Below, piece after piece: positions 46,384-54,982 of a DNA stretch of 64,000 bases; position 1 is the stretch's first letter; each line of letters opens with the position of its first letter. Position numbers and translations under genes: made by a program. Origin of the DNA: JASHVB01 sp963780805 (GTDB taxonomy: Bacteria > Pseudomonadota > Alphaproteobacteria > Acetobacterales > Acetobacteraceae); contig CAWADP010000010.1 of NCBI GenBank assembly GCA_963780805.1, forward strand, positions 629,702 to 693,701. Reading direction: 5' to 3'. A model generated the notes under the pieces. The model saw only the letters and a program-made list of their open reading frames with translations, was not told the DNA's origin and did no database searches.

Positions 46384-48042
46384 TTATCGCACCGTGAACA
46401 CGTTGATGGCGTTCGGCCTCGGCGGGTTGGTCGGCAGTTCCGGGATCTTGGCGTTCCCGGCCTCGCCGGATGCGACGACGACGTACTCCTTGCCGTTCAC
46501 TTCGTACGCCTCGGTAGGCGCCTGGATGTAGCCGCCGGTATCATAGCTCCACAGGATGGTGCCGCTCTTGGCGTCGAACGCGTTCTCCGTGCCGCCCAGG
46601 TTGCCGGAGAACACCAGGCCGGACGCGGTCACCAGGGCGCCCCCGTAGTTTGGCAAATCGAAGTGGTGGCGCCACGCGAAAACGCCGTCGGAGACGCTGA
46701 TCGCGTTCATCTGCCCGGTATTCGGTCCGACCAGGGTCGGGAAGGTGCCGCCCAGATAGAACTCGCCGGCGATGTAGACGGCATCCTTGGTTGCCTTCCA
46801 CCGGCCGCATTCGTTCTGGCTGGGGACGTAGAAGTTGTTGGTTGCCGGGTCGAACGCGCCGCCCTGGTATTCCACGCCGCCCAGCGTGTTGGGGCAGGCG
46901 ATGTTGCCTTCCAGGCTCGGCGCCGAATTCTGGCCTTTCTGGAAGCTCACGGCGGTGTGGTCCACCAGCTTGCCGGTCCCGGCATCCAGGATCCAGAAAT
47001 TACCCGCCTTGTCCCCGGCCGCGACCAGGCTGCGGCTTTCCCCATTCACCTTGCCGGTGAAGAGTACCGGCTGCATTGGCGGATCCCAATCGTGGGTATC
47101 ATGCGGGATGAATTGACGGTACCATTTGAGCTTCGGCTTCGCGCCCGAGATGTCCAGCGCCACCATCGAATCGGTGTAAAGATTGGCGCCCTTGCGCACC
47201 GAGCCCAAAAAGTCCGGGCCGGGATTGCCGAGGTCGAGGTACATCGTGTGCGTCGCGGTATCGATGGTCACGCCGCCCCACGCCGAGGCGCCGCCGCGCT
47301 TCCACGAATCGCCGCTCCAGGTGTCGTGGCCGGGCTGGCCCGGACCGGGTATGGTTTCCCAGCGCCAAATCACCGCGCCAGTCTCCGGATTATAGGCCGC
47401 CATGTTGCCATTGCCGCCCCAATCGCCATCCGACACGCCCAGGAAAAGCATGTCCTGGTTGGTCTCCGGGTCGTGGTACGGAACAGGCGCCATCGTGTAG
47501 AAGGAGTTGGCGGTGTCATCGACCGTCACCTTGTCCCACACTTTCTGTCCGGTCTTGGCGTTCAGCGCGATCAGATGGCCGTCCAGCGTGGCGATATAGA
47601 CGTTGCCGTCAAGCAATGCGATGCCGCGGTTGGCGGCGAAGGCGATCACGTGCGGGCTGTCGGTGAACGACCATTTCAGCTTGCCGGTCGCGGCATCCAG
47701 CGCATAGACGTGGTCGTGCGCCGAGGTGACGTACATCGTGCCGTTGTAGACGATGGGCGAGACCTCCACTGGGCCGGTATCGTCGATGGTGAATTTCCAG
47801 GCGAGACTCAAGTCGCCCACATTGGCCGGCGATATCTGCGCGGCCTCGGTATAGTGGTTGCCGGTATAGCTCTTGGCCGGCAGGATCCAGTTCGCCGTGT
47901 CTCCACCGGCGTTGACGAAGTCCTGGCCGGTGGGCGTGGTCTGCGCGCAGGCGCTGCCCCCGATGGCGATCGCAGCAACAAGCCCGAGTGCCGCGGATGC
48001 GAAAAGGCTTGCTCCGCCCTTTAATTGCTGGCGCAATGTCAT
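46384..48042 (-). CDS. PQQ-dependent alcohol dehydrogenase, lanthanide-type signature
   Basis: 552 residues, periplasmic eight-bladed quinoprotein. Signal peptide ALGLVAAIAIGGSACAQ. W-motif repeats such as VYALDAATGKLKWSF and LIALNAKTGQKVWD. Family segment GDSWKRGGASAWGGVTID. The active site reads PHDTHDWD: Asp318 is the catalytic base, and a second Asp320 two residues on is the residue that marks lanthanide-dependent (XoxF/PedH) rather than calcium enzymes. No heme motif, so electrons go to the adjacent cytochrome. ATG 48042 has GAGAGGAA upstream; the open frame to 48108 is not used. Substrate: a short alcohol or sugar alcohol, unknown. Confidence 0.92.
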   Translation of the reverse strand: MTLRQQLKGGASLFASAALGLVAAIAIGGSACAQTTPTGQDFVNAGGDTANWILPAKSYTGNHYTEAAQISPANVGDLSLAWKFTIDDTGPVEVSPIVYNGTMYVTSAHDHVYALDAATGKLKWSFTDSPHVIAFAANRGIALLDGNVYIATLDGHLIALNAKTGQKVWDKVTVDDTANSFYTMAPVPYHDPETNQDMLFLGVSDGDWGGNGNMAAYNPETGAVIWRWETIPGPGQPGHDTWSGDSWKRGGASAWGGVTIDTATHTMYLDLGNPGPDFLGSVRKGANLYTDSMVALDISGAKPKLKWYRQFIPHDTHDWDPPMQPVLFTGKVNGESRSLVAAGDKAGNFWILDAGTGKLVDHTAVSFQKGQNSAPSLEGNIACPNTLGGVEYQGGAFDPATNNFYVPSQNECGRWKATKDAVYIAGEFYLGGTFPTLVGPNTGQMNAISVSDGVFAWRHHFDLPNYGGALVTASGLVFSGNLGGTENAFDAKSGTILWSYDTGGYIQAPTEAYEVNGKEYVVVASGEAGNAKIPELPTNPPRPNAINVFTVR

Positions 48043-48612
48043 GGTTGTTTCCTCTCCCGTCATCGGTTGACGCGTTGGTGGGATTTTTGCAAACCCGCCA
48101 GCGTGCACATGTATGCCGGTGCGCAGCCTGCCGTTGTCTCCTGTCCGATCTATCCGTTTCGCAGGAAACGCACACTGCTCCCTTTTCTGCCATTCCAGAA
48201 TGGGCCGGACTTTTACGACCGTGATGCGAATTTCGCCGCATCACGTTCTGTCGACCAAGACCGCGGTGTTTGCCGCATTCGACCGATCGATGGCCGCGCC
48301 GTGAGGAACGTTTTATAGTTGAGCAAATTTACGAATGCGCAGGTGATCTGCTGACGCGCAATTCGCGGGCGATTCGGACGCGATTTGCCGGATCGCAAAC
48401 GCTGCGGGCCGGGGGGCGGCTTCGGTCCGTGTGGGTCATAGCGCTGGCCGTCGTGTCAAGTCATCGTGACAGTGCTGCCGCGATGGCGTCGGGTCGATTC
48501 GCCCGCCCAGCTACCGTCCCGCCCAGCTGCCGTCCCGTTCAGCTACCGTCCCGCAGGGCGCACCGCTTTAAGCTGCTTCAGCGATACACCTTGGCGAAGA
48601 CCGTCTCGCACC
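48043..48612. other. 570-bp gap, promoter region and 16-bp tandem repeat
   Basis: No gene supported. 48506-48554 has three 16-bp units of the type GCCCAGCTACCGTCCC. The AT-richer part at 48200-48360 lies upstream of the PQQ dehydrogenase and may hold its promoter; no clear -35/-10 pair was chosen. Confidence 0.5.
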
Positions 48613-49339
48613 TCATGGCACCGGCTTGGCGGCGGACGCGACCAGCACCGGATTGGCGCGATAGAGATCAGGAAACAGGCTTTGCAGTTCCCGCAGCTTC
48701 GGCAGGTCGTAGGCGGCGATATACGGGTTGTCCGGATGCTGGGCCAGGTAGTCCTGGTGATAGGCCTCGGCCGGATAGAACGTGCGGCCAGTTTCGATGC
48801 GTGTGACGATCGGGACCGGGAACACGTGCGCCTTGTCGAGTTGTGCGATATAGGCGGCCGCCACCTGCGCCTGCCGCGCATTGGCCGGGAATATCGCCGA
48901 GCGGTACTGCGGACCGTTGTCCGGCCCCTGAAAGCTAAGTTCGGTCGGGTCGTGCGCGACGGAAAAGAAGATCTGCAGGATGCGGCCATAGCTGATGCGC
49001 CGTGGATCGAAGGTCACGCGCACGGATTCCGCGTGGCCCGTCGTGCCGGTGCTGACGGTCATGTAGTGCGCGTCGTTCTGGCTGCCGCCGGTATAGCCGG
49101 AGACGGCATCGATCACGCCATCGACATGCTGGAACACGGCCTGCACGCCCCAGAAGCATCCACCCGCAAGTACCTGTGGTTTCGCTGGTGGCGCTCGCAT
49201 CGTGCTCGTCTATCGCGGGCAGCGGAATGACGCGCGCCGCTTCGGCAGGGTTGCGGGGGAGCAGCAGCCCCACCGCTGGAAGCAGAACGGCGGCAAGCAG
49301 AAGCGCGCGGCGGCGTAGCGGTCTCGGCACCGGTGTCAT
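48613..49339 (-). pseudogene. msrA: Peptide methionine sulfoxide reductase A, exported form, frameshifted
   Basis: From ATG 49339 (GAGGGGG upstream) the first frame gives a signal peptide, RRRALLLAAVLLPAVGLLLP, and RVIPLPAIDEHDASATSET. A neighbouring frame gives QVLAGGCFWGVQAVFQHVDG with the catalytic Cys of GCFWG, then YGRILQIFFSVAHDPTE and PNARQ-like segments to 48613. Removing one base near 49175-49180 joins them into a periplasmic MsrA of about 241 residues. An internal ATG at 49200 would give a leaderless MsrA of 195 residues without a ribosome site. Confidence 0.88.
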
Positions 49340-49434
49340 GTCATGGCCCCCTCGCGGACGGCGGCACAATATCCGATACGCCGCAGCCGGTGAAGCTGGC
49401 GGCAAGCGCGACAGGAGTGCCACGGAGGCAGGCG

Positions 49435-50604
49435 CTACGCCGCCAGCTCACGCATCACCGAATAGAGGTCCGACTTGCCCTCGAAGCCAATCCCCGGCAG
49501 TTCCGGCAACGTGACGATGGAGTTCTCCACCCGCGTGCCATCCGGGAATCCGCCATACGGCTGGAACACATCCGGATAGCTCTCGTTCCCACCGAGCCCC
49601 AGGCCCGCCGCGATCGCCAGCGACATCTGGTGCCCACCATGTGGAATGCAGCGCTTCCAGCTCCAGCCGGCGTCCTTCAGCATTTGCAGGGTTCTCTTGT
49701 ATTCGCACAGGCCGTACGACAAGGCGCAGTCGAACTGCAGCCAGTCGCGGTCCGGCCGCATGCCGCCGTAGCGTATCAGGTTGCGTGCGTCCTGATGCGA
49801 GAACAGATTTTCGCCGGTTGCCATGGGCGCGGGATAGAATTCCGCCAGCGCGGCCTGCAATTGATAGTCGAGCGGATCGCCGGCTTCCTCGTACCAGAAC
49901 AGATCGTATGCGTGCAGCATTTTGGCATAGGCGATGGCGGTTTCGAGATCGAACCGGCCGTTGGCGTCCACCGCCAGCCGGGCCTTGCCGTTCAATTCCT
50001 TCAGCACGGCCTCGATGCGCCGGCGGTCTTCGCCGATCAACTCTCCGCCGATCTTCATCTTCACAACGGTATAGCCGCGATCGAGGTAGGACCGCATCTC
50101 GCCACACAGTGCAGTGTCCTCCTTGCCTGGATAATAGTAGCCGCCGGCGGCATAGACGAACACCCGCGGATCGGCCTCCCTGCCGTACTGCTCTGCCAGC
50201 AAACGGAACAGGGGCTTGCCGGCGATCTTGGCCACCACGTCCCACACCGCCATGTCGATCGTGCCGACCGCCACCGAGCGATCGCCATGTCCACCCGGTT
50301 TCTCATTGCGCATCATGCAGGCCCACACACGATCGGGGTCGAGGTTCTCGCCCGTCGCATCCAGCAGCGAATCCGGATCGGCTTCCATGATGCGCGGTGC
50401 GAAGCGTTCACGGATCAATCCACCCTGCCCGTAGCGGCCATTCGAATTGAAGCCGTAGCCCACGACCCGCTTGCCGTGGCGCTCGATGTTGGTCACCACC
50501 GCGACCAGGCTCGAGGTCATCTTTGAGAAGTCGATATAGGCGTTGCGGATCGGCGAACTGATCGCCTGCGTGATTTCCCGCACGTCGACGATGCGCAGTG
50601 GCAT
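49435..50604 (-). CDS. tarD: D(-)-tartrate dehydratase, enolase superfamily
   Basis: 389 residues, very like the Bradyrhizobium D-tartrate dehydratase as I remember it. Start MPLRIVDVREITQAISSPIR, KMTSSLVAVVT, and catalytic KxK in VVKMKIGG. Metal ligands are Asp in AVDANGRF, Glu in WYEEAGDP and Glu in ATGENLFS. The Asp/His dyad is in QFDCALSYG and IPHGGHQMS. Converts D-tartrate to oxaloacetate with Mg2+. ATG 50604 follows GGAAGAG; the frame is open to 50832 through a tandem repeat, so the longer start is rejected. Stands alone. Confidence 0.93.
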   Translation of the reverse strand: MPLRIVDVREITQAISSPIRNAYIDFSKMTSSLVAVVTNIERHGKRVVGYGFNSNGRYGQGGLIRERFAPRIMEADPDSLLDATGENLDPDRVWACMMRNEKPGGHGDRSVAVGTIDMAVWDVVAKIAGKPLFRLLAEQYGREADPRVFVYAAGGYYYPGKEDTALCGEMRSYLDRGYTVVKMKIGGELIGEDRRRIEAVLKELNGKARLAVDANGRFDLETAIAYAKMLHAYDLFWYEEAGDPLDYQLQAALAEFYPAPMATGENLFSHQDARNLIRYGGMRPDRDWLQFDCALSYGLCEYKRTLQMLKDAGWSWKRCIPHGGHQMSLAIAAGLGLGGNESYPDVFQPYGGFPDGTRVENSIVTLPELPGIGFEGKSDLYSVMRELAA

Positions 50605-50608
50605 GATT

Positions 50609-50692
50609 GCTCTTCCTTTCGGACAAGGCCGCTCCTTCGGACAGGGCCGCTCCTTTCGGACAGGGCCGCTCCTTTCGGACAGGGCCGCGATA
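50609..50692. repeat. Tandem array of ~19-bp units in the tarD leader
   Basis: Four units of about GCTCCTTTCGGACAGGGCC (18-22 bp) abut the ribosome site of tarD, which is itself inside the first unit. The units lie entirely in the predicted 5' untranslated region and could fold or bind a regulator. Confidence 0.8.
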
Positions 50693-50820
50693 TCCGCCAA
50701 ACGGGCGCGTTGTGCAACCGGTCGCGGCGGTCGCGAACGGTGTTCCGCAAACGGTTTTTCGTTGTCAGCCGCGCCCGGCCTGGTGCATGGTGACAGCGAG
50801 AGGTATGCGGGAGCCTGACC

Positions 50821-51210
50821 ATGCCGGAGCAAGTCGTGACGGGCGCGATGATGATGTGCACGTTCGGCGCCGCCCCTGCGGCGCTCGTCGCAACGAGTGC
50901 TCCCACCACGATGGTAGGTGGTCCGCCCGCGGCCACCATCATGGACTTCGCACCGATGGATAACATCCCGACTTTCGGTATGTGCATGAGCATCGCCAAC
51001 CCCGAGGTCGCCTCGGCGACGGCGGCGGCCCTCGGGGTGCTGACGCCGATGCCATGCATTCCCGCCACGGCCGCCCCCTGGGTGCCCGGGGCGCCAACGG
51101 TCACAATCGGCGGCTTCCCGGCCCTGGACAACACATCCAAGTGCATGTGCATGTGGGCCGGTGTGATCAGCATCACCGTGCCCGGCCAGTTCACCACGAT
51201 GATCCCGTAG
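50821..51210 (+). CDS. DUF4280 (PAAR-like) protein
   Basis: 129 residues. Hallmarks of DUF4280: VVTGAMMMCTFGAAPAALVA, FGMCMSIANPEVASATAAA, LTPMPCIPATAAPWVPGAPT and the ending TSKCMCMWAGVISITVPGQF. It is rich in Gly/Pro/Met with paired Cys. PAAR-like proteins cap the spike of type VI secretion or contractile injection systems, or carry effectors. No secretion, VgrG or effector gene is seen in this window, so it is an orphan. GGGAG lies eight bases before ATG 50821. Confidence 0.85.
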   Translation: MPEQVVTGAMMMCTFGAAPAALVATSAPTTMVGGPPAATIMDFAPMDNIPTFGMCMSIANPEVASATAAALGVLTPMPCIPATAAPWVPGAPTVTIGGFPALDNTSKCMCMWAGVISITVPGQFTTMIP

Positions 51211-51229
51211 GCAGACGAGGACACGGACG

Positions 51230-51299
51230 TAAGGCGGAAAAGCGCAGCGCCTTCCGCCGTCGTGGGGCGGCGGAATGCGCTGTGCTTTTCCGCGCTACA
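51230..51299. repeat. Palindromic repeat, family D
   Basis: GTAAGGCGGAAAAGCGCAGC with an inverted partner ending GTGCTTTTCCGCGCTAC, just after the DUF4280 gene. Its right end overlaps the stop of the DUF72 remnant. Confidence 0.75.
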
Positions 51300-51402
51300 C
51301 GTGTGACAGCAGCGCAGACACCCGCTCGACCAGTCCCTTGGCATCGGCCGGCGCCCGCATGTTCATGTCGTTGTCGAAATACACGCGCACGTCGCGCTGC
51401 CG
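51295..51402 (-). pseudogene. C-terminal fragment of a DUF72 (YecE) protein
   Basis: The minus strand reads RDVRVYFDNDMNMRAPADAK then GLVERVSALL to a stop at 51295. This is the end of DUF72 proteins (YVYFDNDxKxRAPxDAxxL). The rest of the gene is absent; upstream is the amidase. Confidence 0.6.
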
Positions 51403-51479
51403 TTGGTGACCCGCGAATTCGTGCCCGACAAGTTGGTGACCGGCGGATCGCACGTCCGAGGCATTCCATGCGTGGCCCG

Positions 51480-52877
51480 TCACGCCGCGAACGCCGGTAG
51501 CGCCACCAACTCCCATCCCGACACTTGCTCCACCGTGCGGCCGACGCGGAACACCATCGCCTCGTCGAACGGCCGCCCGACGATCTGCACCGACAGCGGC
51601 AATCCGCTGGGCGCCAGCCCCACTGGCACGCTCATCGCCGGATGGCCTGTGACGTTGAACGGAATCGTCTGCATCGGCGACGCCAAGGACAGCGCATCGA
51701 CCGGCGCATCGAACCGCGGCGCAGTCGCCAAAGCCGAGGCGGTCAGCAGCGCATCGTACCGCCCCAGCGCTGCATTCACCGCATCGGTCAGCTGCCGGCG
51801 CGCACGCAAGGCGTTGATGTAGTCGGCGGCGGTGATGGCCGCGCCGAGCACGAACCGGTTGGCGGTGATCTCGCCATAGTCCTCCAGACGGTTCTGCATG
51901 TCGGCCTGGTGGATGGCGAACGCCTCCGCCATCAGGATCACCCGCCCGGCCGCAGCGAACAAGGCATAGTCGGGAAGTTGGACGTCCTCGACGCTGGCGC
52001 CGGCCTCGCGCAGCAACGCGATGGTGCGATCGATCGCCCCCAGCACTTCCGGCGTCGACGCCGGTGCGGTGGCGAAGAATGCGCGCGGCACGCCGATGCG
52101 CAGCCCGGCGACGCCGCGCCCCAGCCCGGCGCGATAATCCGGCACCGCAACGTCGGCGCTGGCGGCGTCCTGCGGATCGTGCCCGGCCAGCACCTGCAAC
52201 GTGATCGCGGCGTCCTCCACGCTGCGGGTCAGCGGGCCGCAATGGTCCAGCGTCCAGGACAGCGGGAATACGCCGCGCCGCGACACGCGGCCATAGGTCG
52301 GCTTGATCCCAACCAGCCCGCACCATGCCGCCGGCCCCCTGATCGAGCCGCCCGTATCGGACCCCATGGCCATCCGCACCATGCGCGCGGCCACCGACGT
52401 TGCCGAACCCGACGACGAACCGCCCGTGACATGCGCGGTGTTCCACGGGTTGCGCGACGGCGGAAACGGCAGATCGAAACTTGGGCCGCCGATGGCGAAT
52501 TCATGTGTCGCCAGCTTGCCCAGAAGCACGCCGCCGGCCGCGGCCAGCTTTGCTGCCGCCACACTGTCCTGCGACGGTACGTTGTCCACGCGCAGTTTGG
52601 AGTGACAGGTCGTGCGGATGCCCGCGGTGTCGTAGATGTCCTTCAGCGCGTAAGGAATGCCATGCATCGGCCCGCGGTCGCGGCCGGCATGCAATTCCTG
52701 ATCGGCCCGCCGCGCATCCTCCAACGCGCGCGATTCCGTTACCAGAACGAAGGCCTGCAGCGCCGGATCCCGTGCCGCCACGCGAGCCAGCGCGTCGCGC
52801 GCCAATTGCTCGGCCGAGACGGTGCCGGCGCGCAGCGCCCGGCCCATCGCGGCAATCGACAGATCCTGCATGTCCAT
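51480..52877 (-). CDS. Amidase signature hydrolase, AtzE-like
   Basis: 465 residues from ATG 52877; a GTG three bases earlier overlaps the upstream stop instead. Triad: Lys in PYALKDIYDTAG, Ser residues in GGSSSGSATSVAARM and GSDTGGSIRGPAAW. Family members hydrolyse biuret-type, malonamide or aryl amides. It is coupled (TGATG) to a 69-residue gene of the AtzG size and position, which favours a two-subunit enzyme like AtzE-AtzG (1-carboxybiuret hydrolase). Substrate is inferred only. Confidence 0.88.
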   Translation of the reverse strand: MDMQDLSIAAMGRALRAGTVSAEQLARDALARVAARDPALQAFVLVTESRALEDARRADQELHAGRDRGPMHGIPYALKDIYDTAGIRTTCHSKLRVDNVPSQDSVAAAKLAAAGGVLLGKLATHEFAIGGPSFDLPFPPSRNPWNTAHVTGGSSSGSATSVAARMVRMAMGSDTGGSIRGPAAWCGLVGIKPTYGRVSRRGVFPLSWTLDHCGPLTRSVEDAAITLQVLAGHDPQDAASADVAVPDYRAGLGRGVAGLRIGVPRAFFATAPASTPEVLGAIDRTIALLREAGASVEDVQLPDYALFAAAGRVILMAEAFAIHQADMQNRLEDYGEITANRFVLGAAITAADYINALRARRQLTDAVNAALGRYDALLTASALATAPRFDAPVDALSLASPMQTIPFNVTGHPAMSVPVGLAPSGLPLSVQIVGRPFDEAMVFRVGRTVEQVSGWELVALPAFAA

Positions 52878-53086
52878 CACTTGCTCTCCACCGGCGACAG
52901 GCGGAACACGTTGGACGGCTCAGCGGCGGCGGCGTAGCGGCCGTGCAGCAGCGCGAGTTGCTCGCGCAGGTCGGCATAGGCGGTCAACACCGTCGGGCGG
53001 CGCGACGCCGGGACGGTGATGCCGGCGCGCGCCATCAGCATGTCGAACTCGGCGGCCAGCGCCTCGGGTGGCGGCATGTCGGCCAT
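52877..53086 (-). CDS. Small AtzG-like (DUF4089-type) amidase subunit
   Basis: 69 residues, helical: MPPPEALAAEFDMLMARAG, then RPTVLTAYADLREQLALLHG and the tail AAAAEPSNVFRLSPVE. The Glu-Pro-x-x-Val-Phe ending is a feature of AtzG-like partners that complete and stabilise the amidase dimer. GGAGAAG precedes ATG 53086, and the stop overlaps the amidase start. Family assignment rests on size, ending and context. Confidence 0.7.
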   Translation of the reverse strand: MADMPPPEALAAEFDMLMARAGITVPASRRPTVLTAYADLREQLALLHGRYAAAAEPSNVFRLSPVESK

Positions 53087-53233
53087 GGTGGCTTCTCCGT
53101 TTTTGCCCTGCGGCGATTATGCACCGCTTCGGCGCCACGGCTACATTGCGGCAGGCCGGGGGCGTCGGCAGGTGCGGCAGTAAAGGCCGGTGGGTCCGGC
53201 ACCGACGATTCCGATCCGAGTCCGCACCCGTTT

Positions 53234-53458
53234 GCCTGCCTCCCTCTGCTGCATTCGAATGGCATCGAGTCCATCGTGTTGGAGGCGCGATCGCGCGACT
53301 ACGCGGAGAACCGCATCCGCGCCGGCGTGCCGGAATACGCGGTGGAGAAATTGCTGACCGACTCAGGCGTCGGCGCGCGCATGGCGGCCGAGGTGCTGCC
53401 GTACAAAGGCATCAACGCCGGACACGGAACCCAAAGTTCAATTCAGCGAGTGTTGTGA
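53234..53458 (+). pseudogene. Fragment of 4-hydroxybenzoate 3-monooxygenase
   Basis: The frame NGIESIVLEARSRDYAENRI then RAGVPEYAVEKLLTDSGVGA matches residues about 25-70 of PobA (GIDSVVLE.RSRxYVExRIRAGVLE). The FAD-binding GxGxxG start and everything after about residue 75 are missing. A relic, or the mark of a past exchange. The wider gap 53087-53642 holds no intact gene. Confidence 0.65.
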
Positions 53459-53513
53459 TCCTAATTCAGTCCGCAACGGTTGCTATCCTAACGCTGCGAA
53501 CCAGCCGACGAAC

Positions 53514-53626
53514 CTGTCATTGCGAGCGCAGCGAAACAATCTCCCGGAGAGTACGCACATCACTCGCGGGAGATAGCTTCACTGCGCTCGCGATCTCCTC
53601 GCGAAGACACCCCTCGCAATGACACT
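53514..53626. repeat. Palindromic repeat, family A
   Basis: TGTCATTGCGAGCGCAGCGA ... GTACGCACATCACTCGCGGG ... inverted end CTCGCAATGACA. It shares the central ACG-CACTCGCGGGAGAT block with the copies at 1261 and 23093. It lies between the pobA fragment and the CoA-transferase gene. Confidence 0.8.
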
Positions 53627-53642
53627 CCCAGGCGGCCGCCAC

Positions 53643-54872
53643 CTATGAGCCGCCGATCACCGCATCCCGCCGCAGCGCCCCGAGCGCTTCGCCATCGAGG
53701 CCCAGCCACGCGGCCAGCACTGCCTCGCTGTGCTCTCCCAACAGCGGCGCCGCCGAGACCGGCAGAGTCTTGCCGGCATAGCGCACCGGCCAGCCGCTCA
53801 TGGTGTACGGCCCGATCTTCGGATGCTGCATGGTCTGGCGGATGCCGCGCATTTCGAACGTCTTGTCGTTCGCCAGCTCCATCGTGTCCATCACCGCGCC
53901 GGCGGGGATGGTGGCGCCGCCGACCAGGCGCATCGCTTCGTGCTTGTCGTGCTGGCGGGTCCAGTTGGCGACGATCGCGTCGACTTCCTCGCGATGCTCC
54001 GTGCGGGCCTCGGGCGTCGAATAGTTGGGATCGCCGTTCAGGTCCTCCCGTCCCATGACCTTCAACAACCGTGTCCAATGCTCGGGATTGGCGCGGCTGG
54101 TATAGATATAGACGTAGTCGTTCGGCCCGCCGCCCTGGCACGGATAGACGCCGATCGGCGGATTGCCGCCGCCCACCGTCTTCGAGCCCGCGCGTGGCGC
54201 CGGCTTGCCGGTGCGCTCCATGTAGGTGAAGGAGTTGCGGATATAGTGCAGGATGGAATCCTGCATCGCGAGCTGCAGATGCTCGCCCTGCCCGGTGCGC
54301 AGCTTGCGCACATAGGCGCCCAGCACCGAGATCGCCATCAGCATGCCGGTGCCGGTGTCGCCGATCGTCGCGCCGGGCTTGCAGGGCGGGCCGTCCTCCT
54401 CGCCGGTGATGCTCATCAGTCCGCCGGCGGCCTGCGCGATCATGTCGAACGCGAGGTTCTTCTCGAACGGGCTGCCTTCGCCGAAGCCCTTGGTCTGGCA
54501 GTAGATGATGCCTGGATTGATGGCACGAATGACGTCAGGGCCAAGACCGAGGCGTTCGATCGCACCGGGGGCGAAGTTCTCGCAGAACACGTCGGCCTGC
54601 TTCGCCATTTCCTTCACCAGCGCGACGCCGCGCGGATCCTTCAGATTGATCCCGATCGACTTCTTGTTGGCGTTGTATTGCAGGAAATAATACGCGTCCT
54701 GGCCCGGCTTGCCGCCGGCGGTGCGGCCGGGATCGCCGACCTTGGGGTTCTCCACCTTCACCACCTCGGCGCCCATCCAGGCGAGCGCTTCGGTGCAGGA
54801 CGGGCCGGCCTCGAACTGCGTAAGGTCCAGGACCTTCATGCCGATCAGGCAGGTTTCGGGGCCGTTGCTCAT
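53643..54872 (-). CDS. CaiB/BaiF (class III) CoA-transferase
   Basis: 409 residues from ATG 54872 (CGGGAG upstream). Family landmarks: KVLDLTQFEAGPSCTEALAW with MGAEVVKVENP, DVFCENFAPGAIERLGLGPD and the catalytic Asp in NLAFDMIAQAAGG; formyl-CoA-transferase-like layout. Moves CoA between organic acids. Neighbouring genes give no substrate; oxalate/formate, carnitine-like or 2-hydroxy acids are all possible. Single gene. Confidence 0.9.
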   Translation of the reverse strand: MSNGPETCLIGMKVLDLTQFEAGPSCTEALAWMGAEVVKVENPKVGDPGRTAGGKPGQDAYYFLQYNANKKSIGINLKDPRGVALVKEMAKQADVFCENFAPGAIERLGLGPDVIRAINPGIIYCQTKGFGEGSPFEKNLAFDMIAQAAGGLMSITGEEDGPPCKPGATIGDTGTGMLMAISVLGAYVRKLRTGQGEHLQLAMQDSILHYIRNSFTYMERTGKPAPRAGSKTVGGGNPPIGVYPCQGGGPNDYVYIYTSRANPEHWTRLLKVMGREDLNGDPNYSTPEARTEHREEVDAIVANWTRQHDKHEAMRLVGGATIPAGAVMDTMELANDKTFEMRGIRQTMQHPKIGPYTMSGWPVRYAGKTLPVSAAPLLGEHSEAVLAAWLGLDGEALGALRRDAVIGGS

Positions 54873-54982
54873 GCTTGGACACTCCCGTTGCAAGGTTGAG
54901 GCGAATCCTACGCCATATTTTCGTGTGGCGTAAACGTCGCACCGTCCGGATCACGCAATTCACCGACCGCCGGACCGACGGA

